Positions 47,966-60,724 of a stretch of DNA of 64,000 nt are shown piece by piece. A model generated the notes under the pieces. The model worked only from the letters and a program-made list of their open reading frames with translations. It searched no databases and had not been told where the DNA came from. This stretch comes from Fremontodendron californicum (Eukaryota; Streptophyta; Magnoliopsida; Malvales; Malvaceae), in NCBI GenBank assembly GCA_030761205.1, contig JAULJL010000004.1, positions 23,781,172 to 23,845,171 of the forward strand. The letters are read 5' to 3'. Positions within the stretch are counted from its first letter, which is position 1, and every line of letters begins with the position of its first letter. The position numbers were made by a program, and so were the translations under genes.

Positions 47966-50900
47966 TAATTTTATAAATTTGGGAAAAAGTGCGTAAACGA
48001 TCAAATTGGACGAAATTGGAGAATCCAAATGTATTAAGATCAATAAATATGGATATTGGAAGGTCCAATTTTGAAGCGGAGTTGAAGGAAGATGTGGTTT
48101 GAATAGGGAAAGGAAAATAAGGATTTAATGAATACATAAGAAAACCATATATTTGGGGAAAATTGCAAAGATGACCCGATTTGGTGAAATTGAAGCCACC
48201 AGTTGATGAAGGATAAATAAATAAAAATATCCCAAGTCCCAAGTTGAAGTGGATCCCAAGGAAGAGCTGGTTGGAGGAAAAACGAAAAAACAGGAAAATT
48301 CCCAATAAAAAGGAAAACTAAATCGGAGAGGAATTCGGATGTAAAAATTGGGCGTTTTTGGATCAACTCCAATTCAATATATGACAAAGGCAGTGTAAAA
48401 AGAAAATTCGGAAATTGGGCCCGTTTTGAGTAAAATCGAGGTTTCGGGGGTTAAAGGGTAGTTTTGAAAAATCCAAAAAAATAGAATCCGAGCTTCAAAA
48501 ATTATGAAAACTTCCAGAACTGAATTTTTATTAGATGGAAGGGATTGGAGAAGAAAAATCCATAATTGGAGCTCAAATAGAAAAAGACAACGTTCGGGTG
48601 CACTAATCCGAAATCCCAAGAGAAAATTCTGGGAAAAATAGAAAACGAGCTCGAAAAATTATGAAAACTTCCAGAACTAAGTTTTATATTTTATGGAAGG
48701 GATTGGAGAAGAAAAATCTGGAATCGGAGCTCAAATGGAAGAAGACAAAGTTGGGAGGCACTAAACCGAAACTTTAGAGAAAAAGCTAGGAAAAATGCAA
48801 AACGAGCTTAGAAAATTATGAAAACCTACAGAACTGAGTTTTATATTGGATGGGATAGATTTAAAAAAAAAAAATCAAAATTGGGATCTATTTGCAAATA
48901 AATTAAGTTTGGTGGCCAAAATGCAATTTTATCGAAAAAACCGAAAAGGGCCATTTTGCAAATAAAAAAAGGAATGGCCTGGAAAATTCCAGGCCACTTT
49001 TGGTCAGCCCTTGGGTGAAGGTGGGAGTGTGATCATCTTGAATCAAATGGCCAAGATTGAATAGCAAGATGACATTTTTAAGAAAGGACAAGATTCTCTA
49101 CTACTTGCCTACATGGCATTTTTGGCTAATGGGAGGCCTCCAAATTGCAAAGCCATGTTAATAGCCTGTGAAGGCTATGAGATGATGCCAAATAGGATAA
49201 AAATGCCACCTAGGAAGATATTTTAATAGTAAGCCATATGATCATGACAAGTGGCTTAGATATTTTGTAGAGATAGGAGACAAGAATAATCTAGGTGGCA
49301 TTATTGGCCAATGAGAGGTTAGGAAACCCTTAAGGAAAGTATCATGCAAATAGGGGACAAAAACCCTTAATTTAAGGGAAGCATCATGCAAGGAGGGGAC
49401 AAGAATTAGCCATGTGGCAAAGATATTGGGAGAGCATGCACTGCATGGCAAAGGCTTAAGAATAAGAAAACTCTCTACATTATAGGGGGTGGCCGCCCAA
49501 GCAAATAGGAGAAGGGGAGTCATTTTTTCAAGGCAATCTTACTACAGTCTTGGAGGAGGAAAGGAGAAAAAGAAAAGGAGAGAAACAGGGAGAAGGAAGG
49601 AGAATTTGGAGTGCTTGATTTGGAAAGCAATTGCTAGATAGCTATTGTCTCTCTTCTTCTTCAATTATTATCTTTGATATCATGTTCTTTTTTCCTCTTT
49701 TTCCATCTGATTTGTTAACTTTTTGTTGAATAAAAATGTTTTCAAAACAAAATTTAAAGGTTTTTCTTGTATTCTCTACAAAACAAAAGTTGGCAAAATC
49801 TTTTCTACTCTTTTTTTTCACCTTGGCCGATACTATCTAGTTGTTATTGAGTTTGTCTTTGCTTGATTTTCTTGTTTGCTTGCTGATTGTGGGCTTTGAC
49901 ATTGTGGTACAATAGATTTTCCTTTGGTTTTGCTTTAAAAAAAAAAATCAAATAAAAGGTTTGAGAAGCTTGAGGATCTTGATTTATATAAAGTGATTTT
50001 GGTTAGGTAGGACTATGTCCATTAAACCAACCATTGAGCCAACCTTGTTTTTCCTTTGCTTGCTTGTTATTTTTTTGTTTATGTTAGATCATTTTCATAT
50101 ATTTGTCTTGCTGATTGTTCATGCATTCATTTAATCCTCCATTTGATTTTTGGCTTAGACCAATCAATGGTCTATAGCCGAGCTCTCTTGAGCAAACTTG
50201 TGGAAAATTAATGGTTTTGCAAGTTGGATTTTCTGACTTTAGGAAATATTTTCACTAAGTTCCTTTTGTCAAAATAAAAATTATTTTTTACCACATGTAG
50301 CAGACCTTTAGAGGATTCTCTGGTATGTTTTCCAAGATTTTTAGAATTTTTTATCAAGGGTGGAAAAATAGTTTTCGGTAAAACAGTTTTTAGTCTACTG
50401 TTCTGACTTTAATGCAATTTCGATCAAGGTATCCTTAGTCCAAAAATTAAGCTGATTTTACCTCATAAAGACCATCATGTCTCAAGACTAAACTGATTTT
50501 TTCAGATTTTTTTAAAATTTTTTATAAGGGGTAGAAAATTAGTTTTCTAAAACTGGTTGTTGGAGTTAGAAGGAGTTTTTTTAAAACAAATAATTTTCTA
50601 TTTTTATTAAAAAAGAGGAGGAGCTGATTTGAGTCATTAGCTACTGTTTTAGGTTGATTTCCATGTCATCTCAAGAATAAAAACTGATTTTACAAAAGTT
50701 GGGTCATGGGTAGTCAACCCGGGTTTTAAAAGAAATAGGAAAGCTAGAGCCTTTAGAGGGGGTTTCGGCCAAGGCCTATTTTCCATAAAAAAATTTCAAG
50801 TTTTTTCATCCGAGCTCAAAGTCATTCGGCTTTTGAAAATCTAGTTTAAGTTTCTCTCAAAGGTATTCGGATACCTTCTTTAGGTATACGGATGTCCTAA

Positions 50901-52190
50901 CCTCAGGGAGAAATACATCTTCATGCATTGCATATTTTAAAATGTTCTTATTTAATTTAGTATAAAAATGTATTTTTCGGTTTCCTAAACATTTGGCGAG
51001 AACTAGTTCCTAATCTTTGCCGGGTTCGCCGAGGAGGTTAGGAAATTATTCAATGCATGTGTTTATAGAATTGAAACGTATGGTTTTCATTTTACTCAGA
51101 ATCATGTAAATGTCATATGAAAGTATTATTGTCCAAGCTTTGCCGGGTTTGCTGGGGAGTAAGGTAATATTGTCCGACATATGCCATTTATGTGATTCCT
51201 CACATGAAAAATCGAATTCCAATTGATAATGTGTGCATATTCTATGATATGTACATTTGTCGTCTTAATTATGCAAATTCTATGTTTATGAATATTCCAT
51301 GTTGATGTCATTTTATATTCATGTTGCTAGTGTGATTATGATGTGATTATGAATATCTTATCATGATGTCATTTTGGGATTTTAGCCATGTCAAGCAAGC
51401 CATGTCATTAATTCTTTTCCCATGACATAATAGGATTTGCCATGTCATTAATTCTTCTGGCCATGTCATTTAGATTTTGCCATGTCAAGCATGCCATGTC
51501 ATTAGTTCTCTTGCCATATATTATAATAGGATTTTCCATGTCATTAATTCGTATGCCTTGTCATTAATTCTTTTATCATTTTTTGCATGTCAAGCATGCC
51601 ACCTCATTATTTCTTTTGTCATATCATTTAGATTTTGCCTTGTCAAGCATGCCATGTCATTAATTCTTTTACCATGTCATAATAAATGTTTGTAATGCCA
51701 TGATATTTTTATCTTAGTTATATTTTTGCATATTCATGATCATCCTTTTTATGATTTTGAAATACATGAAAAATAAATAATGTATTTATAAAACAAGATT
51801 ATTCCCGAGTTATAATAATTTATGAGTTTTCTGTTGGGTCTGTCGGGGAGGATATCATCAATTATCATTAACAACAGAATATCTTTTTCAAAAAACAAGG
51901 GTGATTCGGAGAATTTCATAATCAAGGAAAAATTCCATGATTTGCCAAGTTTTTCGAGAAATATGGGAAATTTTATGTTAATAAATTCCAGATCATTTTC
52001 AAATAAAATATGATTGTTTTTTAAGGGAATTATTTTAAACACCAAATTTAAAACTGACTTTCATCGAGACTTGAGATAACACATGACTAATAAGGTATCA
52101 TTTTATATGGGCGTTGCGGGGGTGCTAATCCTTCCTCACACGTAACCGACTCCCGAGCCCGCACTTGTTTTCTCTGGTTCAAAGCACAGA
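47961..52190 (+). repeat. Outer element 5' LTR, second part
   Basis: It continues the LTR interrupted at 24913 and is colinear with 61040-64000 up to about 51170. The GC-rich conserved block lies at 52100-52165. The exact end is uncertain (about 52188-52199) because the matching 3' LTR end lies outside the window. Confidence 0.85.
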
Positions 52191-52199
52191 CTTCAAAAT

Positions 52200-52217
52200 T
52201 GGCGACTCCGCTGGGGA
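52200..52217 (+). other. Primer-binding site of the outer element
   Basis: TGGCGACTCCGCTGGGGA, identical to the inner element's site. Confidence 0.88.
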
Positions 52218-52439
52218 CACTTAAATATGTTCATACTCATGTACATGCATATTATTATTGTTCTCTGTTTATTTAGACTTGTATATTATTACTGCTCTCT
52301 GGTTGGTTAATTCGTTACACTATTCTTGATCTTTGTTTTAATAAACTGTTGGGGGCATTTAGAATAAGGGTTGTAGAATAGGTGGTGAAAGGTTTGTTAT
52401 TCCTTTTCACACACCACACTTGCATTTGCATAACATGAA

Positions 52440-52585
52440 CTCTATACTCGAGTTTCGTCCCTTTAAGTGGAAGTACAGTAGCTACGCTCTCATGATGATC
52501 CTCCGCATGGGCTAGCAAAATACTTCCGGAGAATAAATTACCTAAGCTCTCGTGATAATCCTCCACATAGGCTAGGAAAATATAC
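52440..52585 (+). repeat. Two ~60-bp direct repeats in the outer leader
   Basis: CATGATGATCCTCCGCATGG at 52491 and CGTGATAATCCTCCACATAG at 52551, each followed by GCTAG-AAAATA. They match the pair in the inner element's leader in place and sequence. Confidence 0.75.
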
Positions 52586-52590
52586 TCTAA

Positions 52591-52806
52591 CGAATTGGAC
52601 CCTTTTTTTGTTATCGGGGTGCCTTACTAGCCTTCACAGGCGACAGTGAGGAACAATTTGGGGCCTTTTTAGAAACTTATTCACCCACATATAGTGAGCC
52701 ATATAAAGCCAACATAGGCGAAGCCCTGTCGAATTTTCTGATTAGATATCTCGAAGTTAGGGACACTCGGAGGAACACTTCTGATCTTTTGCTATTTATT
52801 TTATAG
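52591..52806 (+). pseudogene. Leader micro-ORF of the outer element
   Basis: The reading ALLAFTGDSEEQFGAF … LIRYLEVRDTRRN … to a stop at 52804-52806 matches the inner leader ORF. The aligned start is ACG instead of ATG and a T run just downstream shifts the frame, so this copy seems dead at its 5' end though the body is open. Confidence 0.5.
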
Positions 52807-53529
52807 TCCGCATAAACCTCGTACATCGGGCAACGATGAACGTATATTTCCCGTAATTAATTTAAATTTTTACCCCAAAGGCATCATGATGCCTAAATAA
52901 GTTGATATAGTTGGGGAAAATATTCCCTAACTTATTTTGTATTGATGTTTTTACTCTTTTATTCCTTTTTTTTTCATGTGTCATTTGTAATAATACCGAA
53001 ACCTAGTGTTTTTGGGTTATTTTGAAAATTTTTCTTTTTATACCTGTACCTTTTTAGGTATTTCTAGAAAAGAAAAAAGAGTTTTTATTCCATGAAAAAA
53101 AATTCTTTGAAAAAGAAAAATTAAAAAAATAATTGAAAAAAATGAGAGGTGAATGATGAAAAAGTTATTCTGTAGTGGAGTGGGTTTGTGAAAATAATAA
53201 AATTGTCCTTCTAGTTTTGACATCTGAGAAAATATGAAAAATGTGTCACAAAAATAGTTGTTAAGAAATTTCAAGAAAAATAGAAGGAAAAAAATCAAAG
53301 AAAATAAATAGTGATATAAGGATCTTCTTTTCCTTGATGTTTTCATTTGCATTGTTTACATAACATACACATTATTTAAGCAGTTGTAAATATGAAAATT
53401 TATCTCCTCAAGCATATTCGCATTTTGTACATTTCATGCATTAATCATCATTACATTCATGCATATAAAAATAGAGCATGTACATTCATAATTGTATTCT
53501 GGATCTCATGATAATAATGTCAATTTCAT

Positions 53530-54402
53530 TTGCATGAAAGGGGTTCAAGATATAAGGAATTAATTGGAGGAACAATTGGATGCTTTGGAACACAATCAAG
53601 AGGAATTAGATATGAAATCCGAGAGGTGAAAGGACAACTCGCCAAATTGATAAAGATGTTTGAGGATCTTAGTAAGAGTAATGGGGAATTTTCTCAAGGC
53701 TTTTCATCGCCCTCGGATCAACCAAAACCACCAGGTCCAGATCATACAATCCCTGCTGGATCTTGTACTTGTCAGTGCCATAAAGGATTGAACCTCAATG
53801 AAATGGTAGAAGTCGTCAAATTGGGAAGCCAGATGCCAAAGACAGAAACCTCAGATCCTGTACCACCCCTGCAAACTGTCCCAGGTCTGAATCAATATCC
53901 TCGCTTTACTATTACCCCTTCGTCCACTGGAATGACCAACACGAGGTCTCTGGGTCTCACTTCACCACCACAGATTGACTATAATTCGTATTTTTTCCCT
54001 CATCAAGCATCCGGGATAAAAAGCTTGAACTGTGTGCAAACTCTAGGGATCTCGTATCCAAATCCCTACCCTTGCCATGCTGTTCCGCCATCTCTCCATG
54101 TAAACACTCCGATTCAAGCCTTCGTGCCACCATCAAGTGCCTCGAATCCTAGGACGTATGTGACCAAGAAACAGCCCAAGAATAGAACCCAAAGGCATTT
54201 CGATCCCATTCGAATCAGCTACCAAGAGCTTCTCCCTATATTGATTCGAGATCACCTGGTTACCCATGCACCGCTGAAGCCCCTGCTACCATCGTACTCC
54301 AAGTGGTATAACCCAAATGCAAGATTTGATTATCACTGCAGAATTGCTGGGATAGCATTGAAGACTATGAAGCCTTCAAGAGGAAAGTACAGTCTCTCAT
54401 AG
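53530..54402 (+). pseudogene. Gag-like ORF 1 of the outer element (no capsid)
   Basis: An open frame of 290 codons whose first codon is TTG; no ATG opens it, and a stop lies at 53515-53517. It has a charged N-terminus, CTCQCHKG, a long Pro/Ser-rich middle and a C-terminal segment (SYQELLPILIRDHLVTHAPL, KWYNPNARFDYHC). That last segment matches the nucleocapsid part of gag in the inner element (38370-38558) and in the second gag downstream. The capsid domain is absent. It could be a gag relic with an internal deletion, or a modified extra protein. Confidence 0.65.
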
Positions 54403-54934
54403 ATGTCAAGTGGTTGATAGAGGACTGGGGAAGGCTAATTAGGGTTGGGAGATTGATCTTTAATGATGTAGTAGGATTTTGTCTTTTTAGTAGCCCGCTT
54501 GTATAGCCTTAGGATGCTAGGAAAAATAAAATCTAGCAAAGACAGTTTTAACCGCTTTCCAGATTTTCTAAAAATTGTTTATATCTTGTGAAAATTGACA
54601 TGGGATTGATTGGTTATGCTTTAAATTTTTGAGATTTTGATGGTTAAGTTCCTCCAATTCTTATTCCCTCTGTGGTATCTCCCCCTTTGCATTTGCATCC
54701 GATCAATTATTTGTCATACCATACATTTCTTCCATCCATGCATTGGCATTAAGTTTATTTACGCATAGCAATGGCTCTATCAACGCCAATGATAGAGAAG
54801 TCAATATTATCATCGACAATTTTTGATCTCTAGAGGCAAATAAAAAAGGGTTTCCCTTAAACCCTAAAATAAAGAGCCATGATAGAGTTCATGTCTAACG
54901 ATAGCCTTGGTTTCCTTTTTGCTAGAAAAGTAGA

Positions 54935-56311
54935 ATGGGAGAGGATCATACTACCCAATTGAAAAAAATGGAACAACTGTAGAATGAGACAGTTGAACAG
55001 GTCTCGCAGGGGATTCAGATTACCCAAGGTATTCGAAGATTGAGAAAAACTATGGGAGAACACTTTACACAAAAAAGTAGTCAACTTCATGAGAATGGCA
55101 ATCTAGGTAAGAAAGCTCAAGGCCAGGTTTTTGATCAGGTTCATTCACAGCAAGTTCTGAGCCAAAGAGCCGAGACACAACAAGAATATGAGCTATTGGA
55201 GGAAAGGTTTCGAGCTGTTGAAGGTGGAGATGAAGTAAGTGTAAGGGAGTTTCTTTTGATCCCTGATGTGGTCATCCCGCCAAAATTCAAGGTTCCAAAA
55301 TTTGAAAAGTATGATGGACTTAAATGCCCTGAAACACACCTGTCTATATATTATAATAAGATGGTGGGGCACGCGCATGATAAGAAGCTGCTTATACATC
55401 TTTTTCAAGACAGCCTGACAAAGGGAGCATCTAAACGGTATTATCAGTTGTAAAAAAGCCAAATGCGTACATGGAGAGACTTGGCTCGAGCATTCCTGAA
55501 ACAATACAAGCATATGTTGGAAGCAACTCTAGATCGATTGACACTCCAGAACATGAAAAAGGGGCCCAACGAGAGCTACAAAGAATGCTTATAGATGGAA
55601 AGATGTAGCCTCACATGTCCGACCACCTCTTAGCGATAGAGAAATGAATGCTTTGTTTGTGGATACCCTCCCACATCCTAACTATGACAAGTTGATCGGC
55701 AATGCTTTTTTAGAGTTTACGGACATATTGTTTGCAGTGGGAAGGATTGAATATGGGATAAAAGGGGAAAATTATGGATACTAATACCGGAATTTCTCTC
55801 GGGAAGAAAAATGTTGCTGCCAAGGAGCACGTTCAAGTCGTGAATGTCAAAGGCAAAAACAAAAAGAGGGCTCAGTGCAATGCAAGGTGATCCTTTTGGC
55901 TGTTATTTACATCCCCGACCCTATGTCGACCATTGGCCTCAGTACGGTCGTCATGCTCCAATGCCTTTCACACCACCCCAAGGGCTCGTCATGCCAAATG
56001 ATCCGGAGGTTAATTCAATCTATTCTTAGAACAGTAAAAGAAAGAAGGCAAAGGTGTACTATTCAATTCTGATGACCTATACAGAACTTCTTCCATTACT
56101 TGTCCAAAGCCATATGATCTCCATCATACCTGTAAAGCCCAGGAAGTCTCCTTACCCGAAATGGTATGATCCTAATGCTACATGTGAGTATCATAGCAGG
56201 GTTAAAGGGCACTCCATGGAGAACTGCACTGCATTCAAGGGCAAAGTTCAAGCCATAATTGATGCGAACCCGGCAAAGTTCAAAGAGCTCATGAATGCTT
56301 ATCAAGGATGA
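54935..56311 (+). pseudogene. Gag-like ORF 2 of the outer element (capsid and nucleocapsid, broken)
   Basis: It starts MGEDHTTQLKKMEQL and a stop follows. 55040-55453 reads into a capsid (VPKFEKYDGLKCPETHL, LLIHLFQDSLTKGASKRYY), continuing past a stop with LTLQNMKKGPNESYKE and FVDTLPHPNYDKLIGNA. 56054-56311 ends with TYTELLPLLVQSHMIS, WYDPNATCEYH and GHSMENC, a zinc-binding segment of CxxH…H…C type. At least three breaks are present. No protease follows. Confidence 0.8.
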
Positions 56312-59150
56312 AGGGGCTAAATGTCATTTGTTCTCAGGGTAACATGCCAATCAAGAGCAATCCTGAACCTTGTTTTAAATTTTGTACAAATTTTCAATTT
56401 GTTTGAAATGAATGAACTTTAAATTGCAAGCATCATACATCATATCTCATTTGAAGTTTTGGATTCTTTTTGAGCTTTGTTTTTATGATTTTTGAAAGAA
56501 AAAACAACAACAAAAAGTTGAAACTAAAAATTCATAAGGATAATTTTCCGTTTTTGAAAATAAAAAAATTAAGTTCTTTGAAAAGTAAAATGAGACTTGT
56601 AAGAATTGGTGATCATCATGAGGGATGGACTAAATCCTAGGAAATACCTTATCTTTACATGTATAATAAACCAGTTGAATAAAGACCACTCAAAAGCCCC
56701 AAAGAATAACCTTTATCGAGGTCGTGAGTAATGAAAATTTGAAAATTCTTTCATGGATTCCTTGAAAGTCAAGCAAACATGACAGTCTTGAAAAAGATCT
56801 ACATTTGGTAGTTTGATGCATGTTAAAGTTATGCCATGTTGCAAATCATAACAAAAACTCAAAGATTAAAAAATCTTCCGAATCCTTTTGAAAGATTCTG
56901 AATGCCAAATCCCCAGGCCTTTTCCAAGACCATTGAATTATATGCACGTGAACCAAAGAATAAACTAGAACACCTTTATTTTCTCTCTCCATGTGTTGGA
57001 AACACTTTGAAGAAATTAAAACCTAAATGAGCTTACTTAGCGAGAAGCTCAAAGATGAAACATGAGATTTTCCTTCACAGCAAGATTCCCACAAACCAAA
57101 GGACCTTCACTTGAATGGAAAATCAAAATGAGGCATCATTTGTGATTGAAGATGAATCACGCATGAATTTTTGGGGCATGCAACAGCAAAAAAAGAGAGA
57201 AAAAAAGAAAAAAGAAGAAAAAATTATGATATCATGCGCATGAGAATACGAATTATTCCAAATGCAAAATGAAATTCTGATAATCTATTTCCCCTGAGGA
57301 TTGCTTTTCAATGAGAATATTCGTACTTGATATGAGAAACGGCCATCTTTCATATCCCTTTCAAAAAAAGAAAAGAAATTATCCATAGTCACCCCTTTTG
57401 AGCCTAAAGAAGTTTTTTTTTTCTTCTTCCTTGATCAAGGATCACCATCTACACTGGGGGGAAAATGCGAGGAAAGATCTTTTCCAAAGAGCATGGTGAA
57501 ATGAGTCACAGCTCAAAGACAAAAACAAAGCAAATTGAGCTCCCAAATAAGTACGGGCTCACTCTGTCAAAATGGGGATGAAAAAGATGCAAAAAAAGAA
57601 GAATGTCGAAAGGATCGCGAATTGAAAGCCAAGAACAAAAAAAAAAAGAATGTAGAAAAAATGGCTAATTGAAAGCCAAGAACAAAAAGCAAGAAGAAAC
57701 AAAATGTGAAAAGAACGGCGAAGTGAAACCCAAGAACAAAGAAGAAAATAAGCAAAAGTCAAAAGAAGGAAAAAGAAGTCCAAAAGGGACAAATGTTTCA
57801 AAGGGAGTCCTCCTCAGGAAATGATCCTTGATCTGATTACCCTCAAACACATATTTTGAGCCTACTTATCCTTTTTTTGAACCCCGAACCATGGCCTACG
57901 TTACGTGTTTTAAAAGTCCATTTTGGTCAAGCGTGGATATTTAACTTGAAGAGCTTTTTCCTTAGATTTTATCCCATCTCATCGAATTATCATTTCATTA
58001 TGGAAGAATTTAGAATTCTCAAATGCATGGTGGAACAATTAAAAAAAAAAAAAAAGCTCTAGGGTGAAAACCCAAAAATGGGCAGTCTAGAGCAGAACAA
58101 GAAGAAATTTGTACTTTAAAACTTTTTCCCAAAAAAAAAAAAAAACATTTGGTTTCAAGGAATTCATGTTTTAAGAAAACTTACTCATGAGCTAAGACAA
58201 AAGAATATTCACCTTCTCCTTTTTGTCAAATTGAAAAGCTTCCCTAGACAAATTCGGACCTTATTGCATCATCCCATTGACCTTGTTGCATTAAACCGTT
58301 CAAATCACTTGAAAAAGTGAGGCTGATTTCCCATCTCGCTTAGAAATGTCTCTAATGGTGATCACCAATTTCTGAAAGACTTCAATTTCACATGTTTTGA
58401 AAGAAATGAAATTGACATGACTTAGGAAGAACAAACTGAAAATGAGATGTGGATATGCTTTAGCAAAAAGTTAAAGTTCATATTGTGCAGAGACATGAAA
58501 TTTTGAGTTTATGAAGTTTGACTCTGTGTTTTGGTTTTGACCAGGAAACCGGAAAGAAAGAATATGCTGGGGAAAGGACCAATTTGGAATACGAAACCAT
58601 GAGATTTCTTTCAACAAGATGATTTGGAAAATGCGAATGTGAGGTGGAGATCATTCCTCTAGTAGGACAAGATAGGAAAGAATGGGGAAACCTCACCAGG
58701 ACACGAAGAAAAAAGGAGATGATCAACTCTCTTAACATTTTCCTAATGCGAAATGATGTCATGCATCCCCATAAGAATTCATGCATTATATAATGAACAT
58801 TGTGCATCTACATCTGCATAGGTTGCATTGGCTTTTGCATCAATACAATTGATCATTGCATTCGCCAAGCATTGAAAAGATAAAAGGGAAAAGAAGATAG
58901 GTTTCCTAGAGAGGGAAGGGTCTTCTTTAGATTTAGAAAAAAAAATTCTGTTCAAAAACGAAAAGCAAAAGTTCATCCGAAAAGAAAAGATTTGAGTCTT
59001 GAGAATTTCTTGGGGACGATGAAATCGAGAAAATGTTGAAGAATTTCAAAATGATGAAAATCTTCGAAAAATGAAAATGATTTTTTGAATAAGAAAATTT
59101 TTAATATTGTGAAGTCTCGAAAAAGGAATTTCTCAAAAGAAATTTTTTTA
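56312..59150 (+). other. Outer element, noncoding region after gag
   Basis: There is no pol sequence. From ~57200 to 58000 it resembles the region just after integrase in the inner element (31.8-32.57 kb, reversed), including CACCATCTACACTGG and CCTTGATCAAGGATCA. The pol genes therefore appear to have been deleted between gag and the 3' UTR. Open frames here on the minus strand are low-complexity. Confidence 0.7.
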
Positions 59151-59151
59151 A

Positions 59152-60275
59152 GCCGACCTAGCTGGCACAAAAGGAAGTAAGCCCAGTAAAGTTGGCATCT
59201 TAGATTAGGATAAGCCCGACATAGCTGACAGTTATGGTTTAAGCCCAGTGAAGTTGGCACGTTAGATGTGATTAAGCCCAATATAGCTGGCACAAAAAAA
59301 AAAGTAAGCCTAGTAAAGTTGGCATCTTAGATTTGGATATGCCCGACTAGCTAACAGTTATGGTTTAAGCGCAGTGAAGTTGGCACGGTAGATGTGATTA
59401 AGCCTAATGTAAGCTAGCAGTTAAGGAAGTAAGTCCAGTAAAGTTGGCATTTTAGATGTGGTTAAGCCCAATGTAGCTGGCACAAAATGGTTTAAGCCCA
59501 GTGAAGTTGGCATGTTAAATTTGGTTAAGCCCAATGTAAGTTGGCAGTTATGGTTTAAGCCCAGTGAAGTTGGCACGTTAGATGTGATTAACCCCAATAT
59601 AGCTGGCACAAAAGGAAGTAAGCCTAGTAAATTTGGCATCTTAGATTTGGATAAGCCCGACATAGCTGACAGTTATGGTTTAAGCCCAGTGAAGTTGGCA
59701 CGTTAGATGTGATTAAGCCGAATGTAAGCTGGCAGTTAAAGAAGTAAGCCCAGTAAAGTTGGCATTTTAGATGTCGTTAAGCCCAATGTAGCTGGCACAA
59801 AATGGTTTAAGCCCAATGAAGTTGGCATGTTAAATTTGGTCAAGCCCAATGTAAGCTGGCTGTTATGGTTTAAGCCCAGTGAAGTTGGCACGCTAGATGT
59901 GGTTAAGCCCAATATAGCTAGCACAAAAAGAAGTAAGCCTAGTGAAGTTGGCATTCTAAATCTGGTTAAGCCTAATGTAAGCTGGCAGTAATGGTTTAAG
60001 CCCAGTGGAATTTGCACATTAGTTGTGATTAAGCCCGATGTAAGTTGGCAGTTATGGTTTAAGCCAGTGAAGTTGGCACATTAGATGTGATTAAGCCCGA
60101 TGTAGCTGGCACAAAAGAAAGTAAGCCCAGTGAAATTGGAATTCTAAATTTCGTTAAGCCCAATGTATGCTGGCAGTTAGGGTTTAAGCCTAGTGGATTT
60201 GGCATATTATATGTGATTAAGCCCGATATAGCTGGCACAAAAAGGAGATAAGCTCAGTGAAGTTGGCACGTTAGA
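59152..60275 (+). repeat. Tandem array, about 18 units of ~62 bp
   Basis: Each unit combines AAGCCCAGTGAAGTTGGCA plus a TTAGATGTGATT-like spacer with AAGCCCAATATAGCTGGCAC and a short A/G spacer. The two halves look like an older ~31-bp repeat. Units vary by substitutions and a few bases in length. The Leu/Gly-rich open frames across it are a translation artefact. Confidence 0.92.
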
Positions 60276-60520
60276 TAAGATAAGGCCCCGGGACTTCCGC
60301 CGAGGTATTGTCTTTTTTTGCAAATCGAACTCGTTTCCTTAAGACGGGTCGAGCCTTGATTAGTCAGGGAACTCAATTTAAGGACAAATCTTACTGTTTT
60401 TAAACAAAATCGCACCAAGATAAGATAAGGCCCCAGGACTTCCGCCATGATATTATCTTCTCTAGCAAATCGAACTCGTTTCCTTAAGATGGGTCGAGCC
60501 TTGATTAGTCAGGGAACTCA
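60276..60520 (+). repeat. Two copies of the conserved 3'-UTR segment
   Basis: AAGGCCCCGGGACTTCCGCC … CTCGTTTCCTTAAGACGGGT and a second copy ~140 bases later (AAGGCCCCAGGACTTCCGCC …). They are the same segment, in the same element orientation, as 29998-30075 of the inner element. Confidence 0.8.
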
Positions 60521-60710
60521 ATTTAAGGACAAATCCTTTTGTTTTAAAGTTTACCAAAGAAAAAAAATAATAATAAAAAAATGAATAAAAAATGAGTGAA
60601 TAAAAAATGAAGAAAATTCTCCCTTCTATCCTTCACATGTGATTTCACTAATCGAAAAAAATTATGGTTGTCTATTGGTCTTTGTCGTATTCCTGATTCC
60701 CAGTAATAGT

Positions 60711-60724
60711 CAAAGAGGGGTAGC
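60711..60724 (+). other. Polypurine tract of the outer element
   Basis: CAAAGAGGGGTAGC directly precedes the 3' LTR start TGTAGAAACC. Confidence 0.8.

Noticed and set aside
47847..48619. 150-codon minus-strand ORFs, seen again at 60989-61447
   Set aside because: They lie in the outer LTR, antisense to the element, and merely persist in both LTR copies because these are duplicates.
57559..57850. Phe/Leu-rich minus-strand ORFs in three frames
   Set aside because: They are low-complexity complements of A/G-rich 3'-UTR sequence, with no family signal.
59421..60017. Leu/Gly-rich repeat proteins on the minus strand
   Set aside because: They are translations of the ~62-bp tandem array; the frame is open only because the monomer lacks stops.
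59152..60275. CRISPR-like array
   Set aside because: The units are contiguous tandem repeats that vary along their whole length, with no unique spacers, in a plant retrotransposon.
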